Below, piece after piece: positions 6,969 through 8,182 of a DNA stretch of 8,182 bases. The stretch spans positions 1 to 8,182 of the forward strand of contig JBBTRS010000013.1 of assembly GCA_038065115.1 (NCBI GenBank), written 5' to 3'. This DNA is from MFKM01 sp038065115 (GTDB lineage: Bacteria > Patescibacteriota > Minisyncoccia > UBA6257 > MFKM01). The notes under the pieces are model-generated. The model was not told the DNA's origin. It saw nothing but the letters and a program-made list of their open reading frames with translations, and made no database searches. Numbering within the stretch: position 1 is the stretch's first letter; every line of letters starts with the position of its first letter. The position numbers were made by a program, and so were the translations under genes.

Positions 6969-7826
6969 TTAAATATTTCCAAGATTTTTATTTTTCTGTT
7001 CATAGATTTTCGCGTCAACCAAAAAACGATACCAAAAAGCATGCAAGAAATGGAATATCAAGCCCTCTTTGCCGTCAAGAAAACCGAGAAGAAAAAAATA
7101 ACGATAAATAAAATAAAGGAAGGGCCGGCAAAAAAGCGGCAAATGATAATAAAAATTATTTTTTAGCCATCTTTTTCTGGCTGTTTGGCCCTTTAATTTT
7201 TGAATATCCGATGTCTTTATAATTTTAATTTCCTCGGCTTCCCGCGAAGCATAATTATTATGCTTGTTAATCCACCAAGACAAATCTTTTTTATTATCAT
7301 CAATAAAATCATTTTTAAATTTTCCAGCCGCGCCTTCTGACAAAACAATATGCTCGTCCATTTGACGCTGTTCTGATCTTGCCTTTCCTTTTCTGAAAAA
7401 CCGTAAAATCCAAGTTGGATAATAACCGCCGTATTTTATCCAGCGTCCCATAAAATAAACCCGCCTTTTAATATAAAAACCATTAACTTCAAAATTAATG
7501 ACGTCCGACGTCATTATATTGGAAAAAAGGGCGGCGACTTCCCGTTTAAGTTCTTCAGTTAAATATTCGTCCGCATCCAAACGCAAAATCCAGTCGTTTT
7601 TGATTTCCAGATTATCCAGCGCCCAGTTGAACTGCTGCGCCTGGTTTACAAAGGTGTGTTCGGCTATTTTGTTGGTGTATTTTCTGGCAATTTCTCTGGT
7701 TTTATCAGTGCTGAAAGAATCAACAATAATAACTTCGTTCGCCCAATCGGTGACGCTTTTAAGGCAATTTTCAATGTTTAATTCTTCATTATGAGTAAGA
7801 ATGATGACGCTTATTGGAAGTTTCAT
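6969..7826 (-). CDS. Family 2 glycosyltransferase, WaaE/KdtX-like
   Basis: A 285-residue GT-A glycosyltransferase (PF00535), inverting by family. The N-terminus has ISVIILTHNEELNIENCLKS (5-24), then EVIIVDSFSTDKT (31-43), and the metal/nucleotide-sugar motif as LRLDADEYL with DAD at 84-86. The C-terminal half follows the WaaE-like pattern: RRVYFMGRWIKYGGYYPTW (121-139), LRFFRKGKAR (141-150), a basic hydrophobic stretch HLPLFCRPFLYFIYRYFFL (228-246) likely to touch the membrane, and GFLDGKEGLIFHFLHAFWY (248-266). Length is normal for this branch, whose studied members add glucose to lipopolysaccharide core. That does not fix the donor here. It is the first clear gene of the minus-strand block. 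Its ATG has no Shine-Dalgarno site, and its stop is 29 bases before the oxidoreductase start. Two short perfect palindromes fall inside it (7247-7265 and 7496-7516). Confidence 0.92.
   Translation of the reverse strand: MKLPISVIILTHNEELNIENCLKSVTDWANEVIIVDSFSTDKTREIARKYTNKIAEHTFVNQAQQFNWALDNLEIKNDWILRLDADEYLTEELKREVAALFSNIMTSDVINFEVNGFYIKRRVYFMGRWIKYGGYYPTWILRFFRKGKARSEQRQMDEHIVLSEGAAGKFKNDFIDDNKKDLSWWINKHNNYASREAEEIKIIKTSDIQKLKGQTARKRWLKNNFYYHLPLFCRPFLYFIYRYFFLLGFLDGKEGLIFHFLHAFWYRFLVDAKIYEQKNKNLGNI
7247..7265. repeat. Perfect 19-bp palindrome inside the family 2 glycosyltransferase gene
   Basis: AAGCATAAT, one central T, then the exact reverse complement ATTATGCTT. It codes through HNNY of the protein without interruption. 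On its own it could be chance in AT-rich DNA. Confidence 0.6.
7496..7516. repeat. Perfect 21-bp palindrome inside the family 2 glycosyltransferase gene
   Basis: The ten-base arms TAATGACGTC and GACGTCATTA surround a single central C, so two AatII-type sites GACGTC stand back to back. It encodes part of NIMTSDVIN (residues 103-111), shortly after the DAD motif region. It leaves the reading frame intact. Confidence 0.75.
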
Positions 7827-7857
7827 AAATTTTAGCTTATTTTCTTAATAAGATATT

Positions 7858-8040
7858 TTACTGTTTAATATAGTATTCATTCGTCAAAATTATTGTCTTT
7901 TTTAACAAGCCCCCGATGTTCCGATTACTATTGTAATTCCACGATCGCGGATTTACAATAGTAAATAAATTACTATAATTTTCCGGTATTTTATTATCCT
8001 GTGTTATTATCAGAAAGTCGGAATTTCTGACAACTGCCAT
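7858..8040 (-). CDS. Doubtful 60-codon reading frame, unrecognised
   Basis: An ATG at 8040 opens a 60-residue frame ending in TAA at 7858, upstream of and in the same direction as the family 2 glycosyltransferase (31 bases between). The product (start MAVVRNSDFLIITQDNK, end TIILTNEYYIKQ) has no signal peptide or membrane segment and I recognise no family. A weak GAAAG stands just before the ATG, and an in-frame TAG stands three codons upstream, so it is not simply the visible tail of a longer frame. The 40-bp palindrome at 7925-7964 lies in its middle, and the whole frame is antisense to the predicted leader and promoter of the nucleotidyltransferase. It could be a remnant of the C-terminus of a larger protein, or chance. 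I favour non-coding. Confidence 0.2.
   Translation of the reverse strand: MAVVRNSDFLIITQDNKIPENYSNLFTIVNPRSWNYNSNRNIGGLLKKTIILTNEYYIKQ
7925..7964. promoter_or_regulatory. 40-bp near-perfect palindrome, candidate operator
   Basis: TTACTATTGTAA (7925-7936) pairs exactly with TTACAATAGTAA (7953-7964). The inner 16 bases, centred on CGATCG, continue the symmetry, so 18 of 20 pairs match. A third related half-site, ATTACTATAATTTTCC, follows at 7969-7984 in the same orientation as the left arm. The right arm covers the -35 box and the third half-site covers the -10 box of the promoter at 7952-7979. A dimeric regulator binding here could control the nucleotidyltransferase and perhaps both divergent transcripts. 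A structural repeat is the alternative. Confidence 0.6.
7952..7979 (+). promoter_or_regulatory. Candidate sigma-70-type promoter for the nucleotidyltransferase
   Basis: TTTACA (7952-7957, 5 of 6 to consensus) is separated by 16 bases from a perfect TATAAT (7974-7979). Transcription would begin near 7986, giving a leader of about 100 bases before the ATG at 8088. It is the best promoter match I found in the window. Confidence 0.6.
8010..8030. repeat. 21-bp imperfect inverted repeat in the nucleotidyltransferase leader
   Basis: TCAGAAA (8010-8016) pairs with TTTCTGA (8024-8030). The inner bases add two more pairs after one mismatch, so 9 of 10 pairs match around a central G. No T-run follows it, so it is not a standard terminator. 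Confidence 0.5.
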
Positions 8041-8058
8041 CGCTTTCTAATAATAACG

Positions 8059-8073
8059 AATAGCGCCGCTATT
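8059..8073. repeat. 15-bp perfect inverted repeat just before the nucleotidyltransferase start
   Basis: AATAGCG, a central C, then CGCTATT. It ends 14 bases before the ATG at 8088, at the place where a ribosome would load. As RNA it could form a short AAUAG/CUAUU stem with a CGCCG loop. As DNA it could be a small operator. Confidence 0.5.
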
Positions 8074-8087
8074 AACAAATTCAAAAA

Positions 8088-8182
8088 ATGAAAATATTCA
8101 TCAATACGGGCGGAAAAGGAACAAGACTGTATCCGCTGACTTATAATATCCCGAAACCGATGATTCCTGTTAACGGGAAGCC
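8088..8182 (+). CDS. Sugar-1-phosphate nucleotidyltransferase, N-terminus only (cut by window end)
   Basis: The first 31 codons of a nucleotidyltransferase (PF00483 type), which joins a sugar-1-phosphate to a nucleoside triphosphate to make an activated sugar. The protein reads MKIFINTGGKGTRLYPLT, then IPKPMIPVNGKP. This contains the GGxGTRLxPLT nucleotide-binding loop and the PKPM lysine motif of the family. The usual Ala-Gly-Gly before the loop is Asn-Thr-Gly-Gly here. The ATG at 8088 fits the family start exactly, but there is no Shine-Dalgarno site. The class (RmlA-like thymidylyltransferase, GalU/uridylyltransferase, mannose-1-phosphate guanylyltransferase, or heptose/other type) cannot be settled from 31 residues, so no symbol is given. 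It is divergent from the glycosyltransferase block and is likely driven by the promoter at 7952-7979. Confidence 0.88.
   Translation, partial: MKIFINTGGKGTRLYPLTYNIPKPMIPVNGK

Larger units (their letters stand above)
7827..8087. other. Divergent intergenic region with promoter and palindromes
   Basis: These 261 bases separate the start of the minus-strand glycosyltransferase block from the start of the plus-strand nucleotidyltransferase. They contain a 40-bp palindrome, a good rightward promoter candidate and two smaller inverted repeats, listed separately, plus one doubtful small reading frame. A leftward promoter for the minus-strand block is expected here. I see AT-rich hexamers such as TATATT on that strand but no well-spaced -35 partner, so I do not mark one. 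Confidence 0.7.

Noticed and set aside
1..8182. CRISPR array, insertion sequence, toxin-antitoxin, tRNA or phage genes
   Set aside because: No regularly spaced direct repeats, transposase motifs, cloverleaf-like sequences or other hallmarks were seen on either strand.

Overview
The window is a stretch of a cell-surface polysaccharide (capsule, exopolysaccharide or O-antigen-like) biosynthesis locus from an AT-rich bacterium. Three things suggest a Patescibacteria/CPR lineage, Parcubacteria-like: the low GC, the near absence of Shine-Dalgarno sites, and a GC-rich palindrome read in frame inside a coding sequence as SAEGGSALGGK (I recall similar inserts from Parcubacteria proteins, but could not check). 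This is an inference, not an identification. Standard bacterial stops fit: TGA ends the first gene, TAA or TAG end the others, and no in-frame TGA interrupts a gene.

Left part (2-2052, + strand): the C-terminal part of a polyprenyl-phosphate sugar-1-phosphate transferase, which starts the repeat unit on its lipid carrier, overlaps by an ATGA junction a Wzx-type flippase, which exports the finished lipid-linked unit. Middle part (7826 down to 2065, - strand): five genes in one direction with short gaps, in transcription order a WaaE-like family 2 glycosyltransferase, a two-part oxidoreductase (short GroES-like remnant plus Gfo/Idh/MocA domain), a WbuB-like family 4 glycosyltransferase, a non-hydrolysing UDP-GlcNAc 2-epimerase and a short Wzz-like chain-length/co-polymerase protein. 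The two blocks converge with 12 bases between stops. No Wzy polymerase is visible. Right end (8088-8182, + strand): the first 31 codons of a sugar-nucleotide nucleotidyltransferase, divergent from the minus-strand block.

Together they make a partial Wzx-type pathway: nucleotide-sugar supply (nucleotidyltransferase, 2-epimerase giving UDP-ManNAc, probably the oxidoreductase), chain assembly (initiating transferase, two glycosyltransferases), export (flippase) and length control (Wzz-like). The actual sugars cannot be read from sequence.

The main unexplained signal is palindromic DNA: a 38-bp near-perfect palindrome inside the oxidoreductase gene; a 40-bp near-perfect palindrome overlapping the -35 box of a good candidate promoter in the divergent intergenic region, with two smaller inverted repeats downstream in the same leader; and three shorter perfect palindromes inside the flippase and family 2 glycosyltransferase genes. 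I see no CRISPR array, insertion sequence, tRNA or rRNA, and no clearly novel multi-gene system.
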